From positions 124,001-188,000 of the forward strand of contig NZ_OANU01000123.1 in assembly GCF_900089835.1 (NCBI RefSeq): a stretch of 64,000 nt of DNA. The letters are read 5' to 3'. Shown here piece by piece: positions 51,316 to 60,274 of the stretch. The position numbers and the translations under genes were made by a program. Position 1 is the first letter of the stretch. Each line of letters starts with the position of its first letter. Origin of the DNA: Vibrio thalassae (lineage in GTDB: Bacteria > Pseudomonadota > Gammaproteobacteria > Enterobacterales > Vibrionaceae). The notes beneath the pieces are model-generated. The model searched no databases and was not told the origin of the DNA. It was given only the letters and a program-made list of their open reading frames with translations.

Positions 51316-52662
51316 GTGAGCGAATTCCAAGATCTATCCATACAAATCGAACAAATCTCTCAGGCTGAAGAACATGAGCAACCGAGTGTGCTGAATGAAC
51401 TTATAGAGCAAGGGATGGAATCGTCATCGGTTGGTTTGATATTGGAAGCTTTTCCTATCGAGCAAAGGGTACGTTTGTGGCGTGAATTGCCGCTGGAAAT
51501 GCATATAGAAGTATTGACTGAGACACGTGCGGAAGTACGTATTTCCATTCTTGATGCATTATCTGAAACCGAACTTAGACTGACATTAGCAAAACTCGAT
51601 AACCTATCGTTAATTGAGTGGGCGGATTCTCTTCCAGACGACATTATTGCGGAAGCCATCTCCCTATTAGAGAAAGATGAGCTTGAGCTTTATGATCAAG
51701 CGAATGAGTACGACGACGATGAAATTGGTCGTTGGGCAGACCGAAAGGTCATGACGATTCCTTTTAATATCTCGGTAGATAGAGCGAAATTGTTGATTGA
51801 TAAATACAATTACGAACAACCAGAACATATCTATCTTATTGATAAGCAAAAGCGATTTCGAGGCATGGTTGATTACAGCGACGTACTCAAAAGCGAACCG
51901 AAAACACGGATCAAACAATTAGTCCTTGAGCATGTGACAACATTAAGCGCAAAGCTAACCCTTGCCGAATCCGTGGAAGCCATGGAACGCTCTTCTTTTA
52001 GTGCGCTGCCTATTCTTGATGAGCGCAAGTTGTTAGTGGGAGAGATAGATTGGAAATTTGCACTGAGTACTCAGCGAGAAATCTATGAAACGCGCTTAAT
52101 GGCAGGTACCGGTATGGATGAGGGGGATGATCTGTTTGCTCCGGTACTAAAAAGCTCACAAAAACGTGGCGTTTGGTTAGGTATTAATTTGCTTACGGCG
52201 ATCTTGGCATCCGTTACGATTGGATTGTTTGAAAATGTGATTTCCCAGGTGGTGGCTCTCGCTATCCTAATGCCTATCGTTGGTTCAATGGGTGGCATTG
52301 CGGGTAGCCAAACCCTTACTCTGATCGTGCGCTCGATGGCGCTGAATCAGATTACGTCAGGTAACCGATTTGCCCTTATCAAAAACGAGTTAGGTATTGG
52401 GGCGATTAATGGCTTGTTATGGGCGATTATCATCGGTGCTATGGCGGGCTTATGGTTTCAGTCGCCCATACTTGGTGCGACCATAGCGCTAGCCATTGTG
52501 GTTAATATCATCACTGCCGCGCTGTTTGGTGTGTTGATTCCATTGGTGTTAGATAAGTTGAAACTTGACCCAGCATTGGCGGGTTCGGTTATCTTAACTA
52601 CGGTAACGGATGTGGTCGGTTTTTTCGCCTTTCTGGGAACGGCAAGCCTAGTCATGTTGTAG
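51316..52662 (+). CDS. mgtE: Magnesium transporter MgtE
   Basis: MgtE is a Mg2+ channel/transporter gated by intracellular Mg2+. The 448 residues have an N-terminal helical domain (about 1-130), a CBS pair (about 135-260; VMTIPFNISVDRAKLLID, TTLSAKLTLAESVEAM) and a C-terminal five-helix pore domain. The pore domain contains LAILMPIVGSMGGIAGSQTLTLIVR and ALAGSVILTTVTDVVGFFAFLG. The start is GTG 51316 with GGAG six bases upstream. No M-box riboswitch is evident upstream. Confidence 0.94.
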   Translation: MSEFQDLSIQIEQISQAEEHEQPSVLNELIEQGMESSSVGLILEAFPIEQRVRLWRELPLEMHIEVLTETRAEVRISILDALSETELRLTLAKLDNLSLIEWADSLPDDIIAEAISLLEKDELELYDQANEYDDDEIGRWADRKVMTIPFNISVDRAKLLIDKYNYEQPEHIYLIDKQKRFRGMVDYSDVLKSEPKTRIKQLVLEHVTTLSAKLTLAESVEAMERSSFSALPILDERKLLVGEIDWKFALSTQREIYETRLMAGTGMDEGDDLFAPVLKSSQKRGVWLGINLLTAILASVTIGLFENVISQVVALAILMPIVGSMGGIAGSQTLTLIVRSMALNQITSGNRFALIKNELGIGAINGLLWAIIIGAMAGLWFQSPILGATIALAIVVNIITAALFGVLIPLVLDKLKLDPALAGSVILTTVTDVVGFFAFLGTASLVML

Positions 52663-53041
52663 GCATTATCGACAGGGTTGTAAGAATTGGCCTTCAGCCC
52701 TATGTTTTATGGTTTTTTAAGAATAAAATCTGGCTGCTTTTCGGAATTTTCATCAAGGTTTTTTATTTTTATAAGTTAATGATTATAAATAATAAAAAAA
52801 CCTTACTGTATTATCTTTTCTGTTCGGTGGTGATTTTGATTCAACCGCTTTGTTTTTATCGCTAAATTTGATGATTTTTAGCTCTTGCGATGCATTAAAG
52901 TGTGGCTATAATCGCGCGCCATTTATTAATGGTCTAAATGGGAAGAGGCATTCACTCAGCGCTCTTCCTGGGAAATAATCCACTTTAATCAACTTGCTCA
53001 TCACGGACTTATTGTGGTGATGCGAGAGGATCGCGAAACAA
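52663..53041 (+). other. Intergenic region with promoter and structured leader of the DUF3332 gene
   Basis: No gene seen. The promoter TTGCGA-16 bp-TATAAT (52885-52912) would start RNA near 52919, giving a 120-base leader. That leader holds two stems: GGAAGAG/CTCTTCC (about 52939-52969) and GCTCATCAC/GTGGTGATG (about 52997-53025), the second ending at the ribosome-binding region. Confidence 0.5.
52885..52912 (+). promoter_or_regulatory. Promoter of the DUF3332 gene
   Basis: TTGCGA at 52885-52890 and a perfect TATAAT at 52907-52912 are spaced by 16 bp. Confidence 0.65.
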
Positions 53042-53542
53042 ATGAAACTAATTAAAACCACTATCGCTGCTGCACTAATGTCTACCATGTTAACTGGCTG
53101 TATTGGCCAAATGGCAACAACGAGTATGGTAATGTATGAAGTTAACCTAAAAGGTGTGGACAACCGTTATGCACGTGCTGGTTTGTACACTTTGATGTCA
53201 CCAGTTTATGCCATTACTGCGGCAGCGGACTTATTCGTGATTAACTCTATCGAGTTCTGGACGGGTACCAACCCGCTAACTAAGAAAAAAGCGGTAGCGG
53301 ACACGCCTGCAGAGGCTTATATCAAAGTAAACCATAAAGTGGACAAGAAGTTCTCTACTGCGCCTGTTAAGCTGTCTATGCTTGATGACAACACAACACA
53401 AATGGACTTTATTGATGATGCGGGCAATACACGCACGCTTGTCGGTGTTAGCGGTAATGATTCAGTAGATTTCTATCTAGACGGTGAGTTTATCACTACT
53501 GCATCACACGCAGAGCTAGAAAAGTACGCGACAGCGTCTTAA
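53042..53542 (+). CDS. DUF3332 lipoprotein
   Basis: The 166-residue precursor has a lipoprotein signal ending LTGCIG (lipidated Cys20). The mature domain has YARAGLYTLMSPVYAITAAADLFVINSIEFWTGTNP, a hydrophobic stretch that may contact the membrane, and a C-terminal beta-rich part. I recall this as the DUF3332 family of vibrios; function unknown. A structured leader precedes it, and a terminator follows at 53552. Confidence 0.82.
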   Translation: MKLIKTTIAAALMSTMLTGCIGQMATTSMVMYEVNLKGVDNRYARAGLYTLMSPVYAITAAADLFVINSIEFWTGTNPLTKKKAVADTPAEAYIKVNHKVDKKFSTAPVKLSMLDDNTTQMDFIDDAGNTRTLVGVSGNDSVDFYLDGEFITTASHAELEKYATAS

Positions 53543-53551
53543 TGACTATCA

Positions 53552-53585
53552 GAACCTGCTCATCAATATGAGTAGGTTCGCTTTT
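53552..53585 (+). terminator. Terminator of the DUF3332 gene
   Basis: GAACCTGCTCAT and ATGAGTAGGTTC pair with one G-U around CAAT, followed by GCTTTT. Confidence 0.8.
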
Positions 53586-53689
53586 CCGCGCACAAGCCAT
53601 CTATGGCACTTTTCTTACTCTAGATACTGGAGTTCCCGACACTTTCCCCCTATTATCCGCTCATATTCCTGCGATCATACAAACCTATC

Positions 53690-54910
53690 ATGTCTTTTTC
53701 TGAGTTAACGTTAAGCTCGGCATTAATTGATGCCATTCCTGCTGAATTCTCACATGCTACTCATATTCAAACTCTAGCGATTCCTGCCATTACTGCGCAG
53801 CAAGATCTTTTGGCACTGGCACAAACCGGTAGCGGTAAGACCTTAGCCTTCGGTCTTGGGTTGCTTGAGCAGTTGCTCAGCAATGAGATAAAACAAGCCT
53901 TGATTCTAGTACCAACGCGTGAATTGGCGAAACAGGTGGCTGAGACTATTGACTTTATTGCGACGCTACTAGGCTATTCGGCCGCTGTGGTTTGTGGTGG
54001 AGAGGATGCAGAGCAACAGATACATCAGCTCGATGCTGCTCCAGAAATCGTAGTGGCAACGCCAGGACGTTTGCTCGATATCATCAACAAGCAGCGAGTG
54101 GACACTCAAGGTATTGACGCTGTCGTGCTGGATGAGGTTGACCGGTTACTCGGCATGGGGTTTTGGCCAGATATCCAGAGCATAATGGATCGACTAAGCC
54201 ACAGAAAACAAACCTTAATGTTCTCGGCGACACTGCCTGAACCGCTGGAAGCAAAAGTCATGACACTGCTCAGTAACCCTATCAAAGTGTCAGCGAATCA
54301 AGCCAATAGTGTTGTTGCGCAAGTTACCGAGTCGCTTTACTTGGTCAACAAAGGCAGCAAGGCTAATGTGCTGATCAAACAAATTACTCAACATCAATGG
54401 CCGCAGATACTTGTGTTTATCGGTGCTCGAGACAATGCTGATGCCCTTTGTAAAAAACTGAATAAGGCTGGCATCACGAGTGGTGCACTGCATGGCAATA
54501 AAGAGCAAGCAGAGCGTGAGCACACTTTGCAAGCATTCAAGCAAGGTGATATACAAGTATTGATAGCGACGGATATTTTGGCGCGCGGTATTCATGTTGA
54601 CGACCTCCCAGTCGTAATCAACTATGAACTGCCAAGTGATCCAGCTGTTTACGTGCACCGAGTAGGGCGTACTGCCCGAGCTGGAAATGTAGGACAAGCG
54701 CTATCGTTAGTGTGTCATGGTGAAACTGCTCATCTAGAAGCGATTCGGCAGTTAACATCTCGAGAACTTAGACTGGAACAACTCGCTGAATTCCCTGTGA
54801 CCGATCTGCCATCAGCAGGGGAAAGCAAGCGCCCTAAACGAGACAAACAGGCGAATCGACGGACGAATAAAAAGACCCGCGCGAGTCAGTTTAAAAGCAA
54901 GAAACGTTAG
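53690..54910 (+). CDS. DEAD-box-family ATP-dependent RNA helicase
   Basis: The 406-residue protein has all core motifs: Q-motif region HATHIQTLAIPAI, Walker A AQTGSGKT (44-51), PTRELA, TPGR, motif II written DEVD (148-151) instead of DEAD, SAT, and HRVGRTAR. A lysine/arginine-rich tail (KRPKRDKQANRRTNKKTRAS) suggests RNA binding. It resembles SrmB/RhlE-type proteins of ribosome assembly, but I cannot pick one. The DEVD variant is conserved in some subfamilies. Confidence 0.9.
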   Translation: MSFSELTLSSALIDAIPAEFSHATHIQTLAIPAITAQQDLLALAQTGSGKTLAFGLGLLEQLLSNEIKQALILVPTRELAKQVAETIDFIATLLGYSAAVVCGGEDAEQQIHQLDAAPEIVVATPGRLLDIINKQRVDTQGIDAVVLDEVDRLLGMGFWPDIQSIMDRLSHRKQTLMFSATLPEPLEAKVMTLLSNPIKVSANQANSVVAQVTESLYLVNKGSKANVLIKQITQHQWPQILVFIGARDNADALCKKLNKAGITSGALHGNKEQAEREHTLQAFKQGDIQVLIATDILARGIHVDDLPVVINYELPSDPAVYVHRVGRTARAGNVGQALSLVCHGETAHLEAIRQLTSRELRLEQLAEFPVTDLPSAGESKRPKRDKQANRRTNKKTRASQFKSKKR

Positions 54911-54948
54911 CTAGCAGCTAACAATGAGCTCTGGTAAACCCCGACATC

Positions 54949-54964
54949 TGTGATGTGTTTCACG
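54949..54964. promoter_or_regulatory. CRP site upstream of uhpT
   Basis: TGTGATGTGTTTCACG fits TGTGA-N6-TCACA at nine of ten positions. It lies 220 bases before uhpT. CRP activation of uhpT is known in Escherichia coli. Confidence 0.65.
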
Positions 54965-54982
54965 TATTCTTTGGTTACGAGC

Positions 54983-55009
54983 GAACACTAGGAATTTTTC
55001 CTAGTGTTC
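54983..55009. repeat. 12-bp inverted repeat between the helicase gene and uhpT
   Basis: GAACACTAGGAA and its exact complement TTCCTAGTGTTC are separated by three Ts. No T-tract follows. It may be the helicase gene's RNA 3' stem or an operator in the uhpT control region. Confidence 0.5.
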
Positions 55010-55183
55010 CTAAGACCGCCTCTCAAGCCATTTTACCCACCGATTCTTACACTCTCGTCCATAGATTTTCAGCGCCTTCAGCGCTGAACCTCAAACGAAT
55101 TTACTTTTTGCACCAAACCAAGAGTGACTCAGAGTCGTTCTTCAGGTTGCGTTGCCCTTATGTTGAGAGTCTAAGGATTCATC

Positions 55184-56575
55184 ATGTTGAAATTTCTAGA
55201 GCAAGTGCGTAAGCCGACGTTGGATCTTCCCGTCGAGCAAAGACGCAAAATGTGGTTTAAACCCTTCTTACAGTCCTATTTAGTCGTCTTTATCGGTTAC
55301 ATGACCATGTACCTGATTCGTAAGAACTTCAATATCGCGCAAAACGATATGATTTCGAACTATGGGCTTTCCATGACTGAACTTGGTTTGATTGGTCTTG
55401 GTTTCTCCATCACTTACGGTATTGGTAAAACCGTGGTGTCCTACTATGCCGATGGCAAGAACACTAAACAGTTCCTTCCGTTTATGCTGATCCTTTCCGG
55501 TCTTGCGATGCTTGGCTTCAGTTTCAGTATGGGTGGCGGCAGCGTTAGTCTATTCCTCATGATTGCGTTTTATGCACTGAGCGGTTTCTTCCAAAGTACC
55601 GGTGGACCTTCTAGTTACTCAACCATTACTAAGTGGACGCCACGTAACAAGCGTGGTTCATACCTTGGTCTTTGGAACATGTCGCACAACGTAGGTGGTG
55701 CAGGTGCGGCGGGTGTTGCGCTATTCGGTGCTAACTACCTGTTTGATGGCCACGTTATTGGTATGTTTGTGTTCCCGTCTCTGATTGCTTTAGTGGTTGG
55801 TTTCTTTGGTCTTCGTTACGGTAGTGACTCTCCTGAAGCTTACGGTCTAGGTAAAGTAGAAGAGTTATTTGATGAAGCGGTGAGTGAAGAAGACGAAGCG
55901 GCTGAAGAAAACCAAATGACCAAGCGTGAAATCTTTGTTGAGTATGTACTTAAAAACAAAGTGATTTGGCTACTGTGTTTTGCCAACATCTTCTTGTATA
56001 TCGTGCGTATCGGTATCGACCAATGGTCAACGGTTTATGCCTATCAAGAACTTGGTCTATCCAAAGAAACGGCAATATCTGGCTTCACTTTATTCGAAGT
56101 CGGTGCGTTAGTGGGTACCTTACTTTGGGGTTACCTGTCTGATTTGGCAAATGGTCGTCGCGCTCTGGTTGCGTGTGTGTCATTAGCGCTAATCATCGTA
56201 AGCTTGGAATTCTATCAACATGCGACAAGTGAATTTATGTATCTTGCATCGCTATTTGTCTTAGGTTTCCTAGTCTTTGGTCCTCAACTACTTATTGGTG
56301 TAGCGGCAGTAGGTTTCGTTCCTAAGAAAGCCATCAGCGTTGCCGACGGCGTGAAAGGTACGTTTGCTTACCTCATTGGTGACAGCTTCGCGAAGTTAGG
56401 TTTAGGTATGATTGCCGATGGTACGCCTATCTTTGGTCTAACAGGATGGAAAGGTACCTTTGCGGCGCTGGATACATCTGCAGCGATTTGTATCGGTCTA
56501 CTTGTCTTCGTAGCTATCGCAGAAGAGAAGAAAATTCGTAAAGCTAAGAAGCAGTTACAACAAGTTACGGCTTAA
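55184..56575 (+). CDS. uhpT: Hexose-6-phosphate:phosphate antiporter UhpT
   Basis: UhpT imports hexose phosphates in exchange for phosphate. The 463 residues have the same length as the Escherichia coli protein and look very similar. For example QVRKPTLDLPVEQRRKMWFKP at the start, SYLVVFIGYMTMYLIRKNFN, and GPQLLIGVAAVGFVPKKA. It is a 12-helix MFS organophosphate antiporter. AAGGA lies six bases before the ATG. A strong terminator ends the unit, so uhpABC is transcribed separately. Confidence 0.95.
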   Translation: MLKFLEQVRKPTLDLPVEQRRKMWFKPFLQSYLVVFIGYMTMYLIRKNFNIAQNDMISNYGLSMTELGLIGLGFSITYGIGKTVVSYYADGKNTKQFLPFMLILSGLAMLGFSFSMGGGSVSLFLMIAFYALSGFFQSTGGPSSYSTITKWTPRNKRGSYLGLWNMSHNVGGAGAAGVALFGANYLFDGHVIGMFVFPSLIALVVGFFGLRYGSDSPEAYGLGKVEELFDEAVSEEDEAAEENQMTKREIFVEYVLKNKVIWLLCFANIFLYIVRIGIDQWSTVYAYQELGLSKETAISGFTLFEVGALVGTLLWGYLSDLANGRRALVACVSLALIIVSLEFYQHATSEFMYLASLFVLGFLVFGPQLLIGVAAVGFVPKKAISVADGVKGTFAYLIGDSFAKLGLGMIADGTPIFGLTGWKGTFAALDTSAAICIGLLVFVAIAEEKKIRKAKKQLQQVTA

Positions 56576-56585
56576 TATACCCCTG

Positions 56586-56654
56586 AAAAGCGCTGTCTAC
56601 GATTTCGCATTTGGTTTGCCTGAGCCATTGGAATCATAGATAGCGCTTTTTTTA
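56586..56654 (+). terminator. Terminator of uhpT
   Basis: AAAAGCGCT-TCTA-GATT pairs with AATC-TAGA-AGCGCTTTT in a long interrupted stem, followed by T7. Confidence 0.8.
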
Positions 56655-56734
56655 GAACCAAACGCTATTTGCTTAATCGATGCGTCGGCGTTAAGTTACC
56701 CCATTTTTCGCCTTTCTCTAGTCGGTACTTCATC

Positions 56735-57346
56735 ATGATCAATGTTGTTTTAGTGGATGACCACATCATCGTACGTTCTGGGTTTGCTCAATTACTCAAT
56801 CTAGAGGAAGACATTAATGTAGTCGGTGAGTTTAGCTCGGTTGAAGAAGCTAAAAGAGGGCAGCCGGGCTGTGGTGTACAGGTATGTATTCTGGATATCT
56901 CGATGCCGGACGAAAGTGGTCTCGCGTTACTAGAGTCGATGCCCAAGGGCATTGCCTGTGTGATGCTCAGTGTGCATGACTCTCCTGCGATGGTGGAAAA
57001 GGCATTGGAATTAGGTGCACTTGGTTATTTGACCAAACGTTGCAGTCCTGATGAACTGATTCAAGCGGTGCGAACCAGTGCCAACGGTGGTTGCTATCTT
57101 ACCCCGGATATTGCCATCAAACTGGCTTCTCCAAGACCGTTCCAACAAGCCTTATCTCGACTCACTAAACGTGAATATGAAGTGTCAGAGCTCTTGGCAA
57201 CGGGACTCGATGTGAAGGCGGTAGCGGCTGAACTTGGATTAAGTCACAAAACCGTTCATGTTCATCGTGCTAATGCACTGGATAAACTTGCTGTCAAAAA
57301 CAATGTGGAACTTGCCAAGTTGTTTAGGGCAGAAGCGACGTTGTAA
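56735..57346 (+). CDS. uhpA: Response regulator UhpA
   Basis: UhpA activates uhpT when phosphorylated by UhpB. The 203-residue protein has a receiver domain with acidic pocket VDDH (Asp8-Asp9), phospho-acceptor Asp54 and Lys about 103. A LuxR-type helix-turn-helix follows (LTKREYEVSELLATGL, LGLSHKTVHVHRANALDKL). I start at ATG 56735, which gives the homologous MINVVLVDDH N-terminus. Its stop overlaps the uhpB start (TAATG). Confidence 0.95.
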   Translation: MINVVLVDDHIIVRSGFAQLLNLEEDINVVGEFSSVEEAKRGQPGCGVQVCILDISMPDESGLALLESMPKGIACVMLSVHDSPAMVEKALELGALGYLTKRCSPDELIQAVRTSANGGCYLTPDIAIKLASPRPFQQALSRLTKREYEVSELLATGLDVKAVAAELGLSHKTVHVHRANALDKLAVKNNVELAKLFRAEATL

Positions 57347-58857
57347 TGCGAACTTACCTCGTTGCCAGCGCCAGTGCATGGCTGATAACTCTGTGCAGTT
57401 GGTTTTGTTTATGGGTGATTTCCTATTACTTCGTTAACGACGCCGAGTTGGCAATTCTGTTTTTCCCGTTCGCCCTTAGGCTTGGTATTACTCTGCATGC
57501 TGCTAAAAAATACTGGGGTGCCGTTTATGCTGCTGAGTGGTGCTTAACCATCTCTCTGGCTATTTTGCTTGCGCAGCCTCAGTGGTCGGCCATTTTGGTT
57601 GCTAGTGCGCTAAGTATTCCGGTTGCCTTGGTTGCTGAGCGTTATTATCAAGGCGCTCAGTGGCGACGATTACTTATTCAAGCCGCAGCGATTGTTGCTT
57701 GCGCTCTGATTAACATGCTTGTTGTCGGCAGTCATAGTGACTCTCTGAGTTTCGTTGGTTTGGTGAGTATTACGGCGGGGCTTATGCTAGTGCCGAGTTG
57801 TTACCTCATCTGGAATTACCTGTTTCAAAGTACGTGGCGACCTTTGACATCTAACCTCATCCATCAACCAATCGAATTTCACTATAAGCCCATTTTGCTG
57901 TTCATTGCACTGTTTGCGGTGAGCATTTCTCTGCAAGTCGGCCTGCCTGACGAGCTCAGGCGCTTTGCTCCGTTTTGTTTGGCAATACCCATCATCTTGC
58001 TTGCGTTTCGTTATGGATGGCAGGGTGCTCTGCTAGGTACGCTTCTTAATAGTTGTGCATTAATAGCCGCGCGTAGTGGGGTATCACAGTTGGAGGTCAC
58101 GGACTTGCTGTTATCGATAAGTGCTCAATCATTAACAGGAATATTGCTGGGTATGGCGGTGCAGAGACAGCGCGATTTAAACCATCAGCTTCGATCTGAA
58201 CTTACTCGCAATAAGCACTTAGCGAAACAGTTGGTGCAAGCGGAAGAGTCGGTGCGTAAGCACATTGCTCGCGAACTGCATGATGAAATTGGGCAGAATA
58301 TCACTGCTATTCGAACGCAAGCGAGCATTATTAAGCGCGTCAACAATCCTGATTTGAGCATTGGTTGCGCTGATACCATTGAATCCTTGTCTCTGAATGT
58401 CTATGACACCACAAAAGGACTGCTTACTCGATTAAGACCAAAAACCTTGGATGATTTAGACGTGATCTCCGCTATTCAGCAAATGGTGCGTGAGATGGAG
58501 TTTGAACAGCTTGGTATTGAAGTTGAATTTACTGTCGACAATGTTAGCCAGCGAGTGCTCTCAGATATGATGGAGGTTACTTTGTTCCGTTTATGCCAAG
58601 AAGCGCTGAATAACAGTCTCAAATACGCTCAAGCCAAACAGGTGCGAATAGAGCTTGTCATTGATGCGACAATCACGCTGAAGATTGCTGATGATGGCAT
58701 TGGCTTTCCGCTTCAAGATAGCCAAAAAGGGTTTGGCCTTAAAGGCATGAAAGAGCGTGTTCAAGCGTTAGGTGGCCAGTTTGAGATTCGCAGCGTTGTT
58801 GACGGAGATGAAACACAACGTGGCACCGAAATTGATGCACGACTTCCATTGGTGTAG
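57346..58857 (+). CDS. uhpB: Sensor histidine kinase UhpB
   Basis: UhpB is the membrane kinase of the glucose-6-phosphate uptake system. The first 270 residues contain about eight membrane helices. The HisKA_3-type dimerisation region has the phospho-acceptor His312 in RKHIARELHDEIGQN. The ATPase domain has NNSLKYAQA, ADDGIGFP and GFGLKGMKERV. At 503 residues it is the normal length. It is coupled to uhpA and followed 11 bases later by uhpC. Confidence 0.94.
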   Translation: MRTYLVASASAWLITLCSWFCLWVISYYFVNDAELAILFFPFALRLGITLHAAKKYWGAVYAAEWCLTISLAILLAQPQWSAILVASALSIPVALVAERYYQGAQWRRLLIQAAAIVACALINMLVVGSHSDSLSFVGLVSITAGLMLVPSCYLIWNYLFQSTWRPLTSNLIHQPIEFHYKPILLFIALFAVSISLQVGLPDELRRFAPFCLAIPIILLAFRYGWQGALLGTLLNSCALIAARSGVSQLEVTDLLLSISAQSLTGILLGMAVQRQRDLNHQLRSELTRNKHLAKQLVQAEESVRKHIARELHDEIGQNITAIRTQASIIKRVNNPDLSIGCADTIESLSLNVYDTTKGLLTRLRPKTLDDLDVISAIQQMVREMEFEQLGIEVEFTVDNVSQRVLSDMMEVTLFRLCQEALNNSLKYAQAKQVRIELVIDATITLKIADDGIGFPLQDSQKGFGLKGMKERVQALGGQFEIRSVVDGDETQRGTEIDARLPLV

Positions 58858-58868
58858 CGGGATAGTTC

Positions 58869-60194
58869 ATGACAGTCAAAGTAGCAGAACAACAGATGAA
58901 ACATCAAGATAGCGCGAGTGTCGATATTCGCTATCGGTACTGGCGTTTTCACATCATGCTGGGAATGTATCTCGGCTATGCCGGTTTTTATCTCACCCGA
59001 AAAACCTTCAATTACACCGCGCCTGCACTTATTGCCGACCTTGGTTTAGACAAGGGAGATATCGGCATGATGGGTACCATGTTCTATTTGATGTATGGGC
59101 TATCAAAATTTGTCTCAGGTATTATTTCAGACCGTTCCAACCCTCGTTATTTTATGGGTATCGGGCTTATTGCCAGTGGAGTGGTTAATATTGTCTTTGG
59201 TTTGTCGAGTTCGCTGTTTGTTCTTGCCAGCTTATGGATTGTTAATGCTTGGTTCCAAGGTTGGGGCTGGCCGTCCTGTTCCAAGCTTTTGACCACTTGG
59301 TACTCCAGAACCGAAAGAGGATTTTTCTGGTCGCTTTGGAATACAGCACATAATGTCGGTGGTGCGATGATTCCTTTGCTGGTGGGCTTTCTAACCTTTC
59401 ATTATAGTTGGCGCGAAGGGTTTATTATTCCGGGTGTAATAAGCGTGCTAATAGGTTTATTTCTCTGTTGGCGACTGCGTGATAAACCCACGTCAATGGG
59501 ATTGCCTACCGTAGGCCAATGGCGCAACGATAAGTTAGAACTGGCTCAAGAAAACGATGGAATAGGGCTGAAGCCGAAACAGATTCTCTGGTCGTATGTT
59601 CTCAACAATAAATACATCTGGTTACTCGCTTTTAGCTACGTGTTGGTTTACATCGTCCGTACGGCGATTAATGACTGGGGTAACTTGTATCTGACTGAGC
59701 AGCATCATTACAGTTTAATCAACGCCAATGCATCAGTATCTTTGTTTGAAGTCGGCGGCTTTGTGGGGTCTTTAGTCGCTGGCTGGGGCTCAGATAAGCT
59801 ATTCGGCGGCAACCGTGGGCCAATGAACCTGATTTTCGCGATGGGGATTTTCCTGTCTGTTGCCGCGCTCTGGTTAATGCCGTTAACCAATTTTGTGTTT
59901 CAGTCTGCTGGTTTCTTTGCCATTGGTTTCTTTGTATTTGGACCGCAGATGCTGATTGGTATGGCGGCGGCTGAGTGCTCACATAAAGACTCAGCAGGTG
60001 CGGCTACAGGATTTGTTGGACTGTTTGCCTATATGGGCGCAGCACTTGCTGGTTACCCACTTGCTATGGTATTAAAGCAGTTCCATTGGACTGGGTTCTT
60101 TGTGGTGATATCGGTCTGTTCGGCTATCATCGGCCTATTGTTGCTACCTTTCTTGCAAGCTCAATTTAACCAACGTTCAGGTAGGGCGTATTGA
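58869..60194 (+). CDS. uhpC: Hexose-phosphate sensor UhpC
   Basis: UhpC is an MFS-fold sensor related to UhpT that detects external glucose-6-phosphate and controls UhpB. The 441 residues have 12 hydrophobic segments, with YAGFYLTRKTFNYTAPALI, NAWFQGWGWPSCSKLLTTWYSRTERG and GPQMLIGMAAAECSHKDSAGAA. It lacks the long N-terminal KPTLDLP start of UhpT. It is the last gene of the uhpABC unit. Confidence 0.93.
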   Translation: MTVKVAEQQMKHQDSASVDIRYRYWRFHIMLGMYLGYAGFYLTRKTFNYTAPALIADLGLDKGDIGMMGTMFYLMYGLSKFVSGIISDRSNPRYFMGIGLIASGVVNIVFGLSSSLFVLASLWIVNAWFQGWGWPSCSKLLTTWYSRTERGFFWSLWNTAHNVGGAMIPLLVGFLTFHYSWREGFIIPGVISVLIGLFLCWRLRDKPTSMGLPTVGQWRNDKLELAQENDGIGLKPKQILWSYVLNNKYIWLLAFSYVLVYIVRTAINDWGNLYLTEQHHYSLINANASVSLFEVGGFVGSLVAGWGSDKLFGGNRGPMNLIFAMGIFLSVAALWLMPLTNFVFQSAGFFAIGFFVFGPQMLIGMAAAECSHKDSAGAATGFVGLFAYMGAALAGYPLAMVLKQFHWTGFFVVISVCSAIIGLLLLPFLQAQFNQRSGRAY

Positions 60195-60220
60195 CACTAC
60201 AAAGATAGTTAGGATGAAAA

Positions 60221-60245
60221 ACGGCAAGCGTAAAGTGCTTGCCGT
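60221..60245. terminator. Bidirectional terminator between uhpC and the BCCT gene
   Basis: ACGGCAAGC and GCTTGCCGT form a 9-bp stem with a 7-base loop between convergent genes. Confidence 0.7.
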
Positions 60246-60274
60246 AATATAGTTTTAACTCGCAGGTGACTTTG

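Noticed and set aside
54955..55212. 85-codon frame ending within the start of uhpT
   Set aside because: It covers the CRP site and the inverted repeat of the uhpT control region and has no ribosome-binding site.
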